A stretch of DNA of 64,000 bases from Lachnotalea sp041821265 (GTDB taxonomy: Bacteria > Bacillota > Clostridia > Lachnospirales > Lachnospiraceae). Numbering within the stretch: the first letter of the stretch is position 1; each line of letters begins with the position of its first letter. The position numbers and the translations under genes are program-made. The notes below the pieces were generated by a model, which did not search any database, was not told the origin of the DNA, and saw only the letters and a list, made by a program, of their open reading frames with translations. Below are positions 63,295 to 64,000 of this stretch, in pieces. The DNA is taken from NCBI GenBank assembly GCA_041821265.1, contig JBGUEQ010000016.1, forward strand, positions 1-64,000, in the 5' to 3' direction.

Positions 63295-64000
63295 CTAATT
63301 TATCTCAGTCATTTCAATTGGATCACCATATTCATATACTCTTTTTGCATTTTTAGTTATAATTTCTTCATAGTACTTAGGTTTTATTCCCTGAGATGGC
63401 CTTATACTTTTTATATTATCTTTTGAAAATGCTTCGCCTTTTTTAATATCTTTGACTGCAAATAATGATCGTCTTCCAGTCAGTCCACTCTTTTCAGTCT
63501 TAGTAAGTTCATATGTTGGTTGGCCTTTTACAATAAAAGCATTCTTAATGTCTTCTACAAGCCTTTTATATTCTGACATTTCCATAGAAAATCCTGCATC
63601 GGCACTTTCAATTTCTTTATTGAGGCACACATGCTTTTCTATTACTTGTGCTCCTAATGAGACTGCAACTACGGACGCTAAACTTCCCTCTGAATGATCT
63701 GATAATCCAACTGGCAGATTAAATCTTTTCTTCATATCTGTTATCACCGCAAGATTCATATCATCATATTTTGCTGGATATTGACTACAACATTTTAAAA
63801 GTACAATCTGATTATTATTATTTCTATGACAAGCTGCAATTGCTTCTTCTATCTCTTCCACACTAGCCATTCCACATGACATGACAATTGGTTTCTTCTT
63901 ACTTGCCACGTATTCAATTAGCGGTATATCAACCAATTCAAAAGAAGATATTTTATAAAATTCAATTCCCAAATCTTCCAAGAAATCAACGGCTGTATTA
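63295..64000 (-). CDS. pseI: Pseudaminic/neuraminic acid synthase (PseI/NeuB type), 5' end outside window
   Basis: These enzymes condense phosphoenolpyruvate with a six-carbon amino sugar to give a nonulosonic acid. The frame runs to the edge, with NTAVDFLEDLGIEFYKISSFE at the break, SCGMASVEEIEEA, VGLSDHSEGSLASVVAVSLGAQVIEKH and the C-terminal SAF domain (RSLFAVKDIKKGEAF, SIRPSQGIKP). A TTG at 63981 is not the real start. Flanking PseB and PseC genes favour PseI over NeuB or LegI, but the substrate cannot be fixed from this part. Confidence 0.9.
   Translation of the reverse strand, partial: NTAVDFLEDLGIEFYKISSFELVDIPLIEYVASKKKPIVMSCGMASVEEIEEAIAACHRNNNNQIVLLKCCSQYPAKYDDMNLAVITDMKKRFNLPVGLSDHSEGSLASVVAVSLGAQVIEKHVCLNKEIESADAGFSMEMSEYKRLVEDIKNAFIVKGQPTYELTKTEKSGLTGRRSLFAVKDIKKGEAFSKDNIKSIRPSQGIKPKYYEEIITKNAKRVYEYGDPIEMTEIN

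Overview
The window is about 64 kb of low-GC DNA from a motile, probably spore-forming Clostridia bacterium, most likely a Lachnospiraceae. This rests on gene content: DUF6240 and DUF5702 proteins, a DUF2508/BofA pair, a Tad pilus with FHA and rhomboid genes, a Maf-type flagellin glycosyltransferase, and AGGAGG-type ribosome binding sites. The species cannot be named from sequence alone. Most genes lie on the minus strand. No rRNA, tRNA, CRISPR array, phage or intact transposase was seen.

Layout. 1-24.1 kb is mixed housekeeping and accessory DNA: a flavin reductase-like protein with a lysine-rich repeat tail (cut by the edge), a CBS-type pyrophosphatase, a YitT membrane protein, a small alarmone synthetase, a corrinoid adenosyltransferase, a heterodimeric ABC exporter divergent from an AraC regulator, a DMT transporter, a second AraC regulator, glycerol dehydrogenase, a diguanylate cyclase, Pgi, MTA/SAH nucleosidase, a MurG-like transferase, a HIT protein, an orphan histidine kinase and a flavodoxin-SCP2 fusion. 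24.2-35.2 kb is a Tad (type IVb) pilus operon, including a 55-residue Flp pilin. 35.5-47.9 kb holds BofA and DUF2508, then flagellin, FliS, a very large DUF6240 protein, a Maf glycosyltransferase, a VanX-like lipoprotein and a SNF2 helicase. 49.0-64.0 kb is a sugar and acyl biosynthesis region: PseC, PseH-like and PseB in one operon, and upstream of it a tightly packed operon running from PseI (partial) through an AMP-dependent ligase, LuxE-like and LuxC-like proteins, a GNAT-transketolase fusion, two split transketolase pairs, a FabZ-like dehydratase, a FabG-like reductase, a radical SAM/SPASM protein, an acyl carrier protein and a metallo-beta-lactamase-fold hydrolase.

Working model. Flagellin, Maf and the Pse enzymes form a flagellin glycosylation module that would attach a nonulosonic acid. 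The acyl/transketolase operon is the best candidate for an undescribed pathway. It looks able to activate a carboxylic acid, carry it on a dedicated ACP, reduce it, extend it by two-carbon ketol transfer and pass it to an amino sugar through the fused acyltransferase.

The other notable discovery is a family of small non-coding mobile elements. Two copies of about 100 and 133 bp and two 27-bp copies carry GTWAC-type terminal inverted repeats and are flanked by different 8-bp direct repeats, as expected of target-site duplications. A more distant 132-bp copy and two degenerate copies are also present. One hairpin stem shows a compensatory base-pair change between copies.
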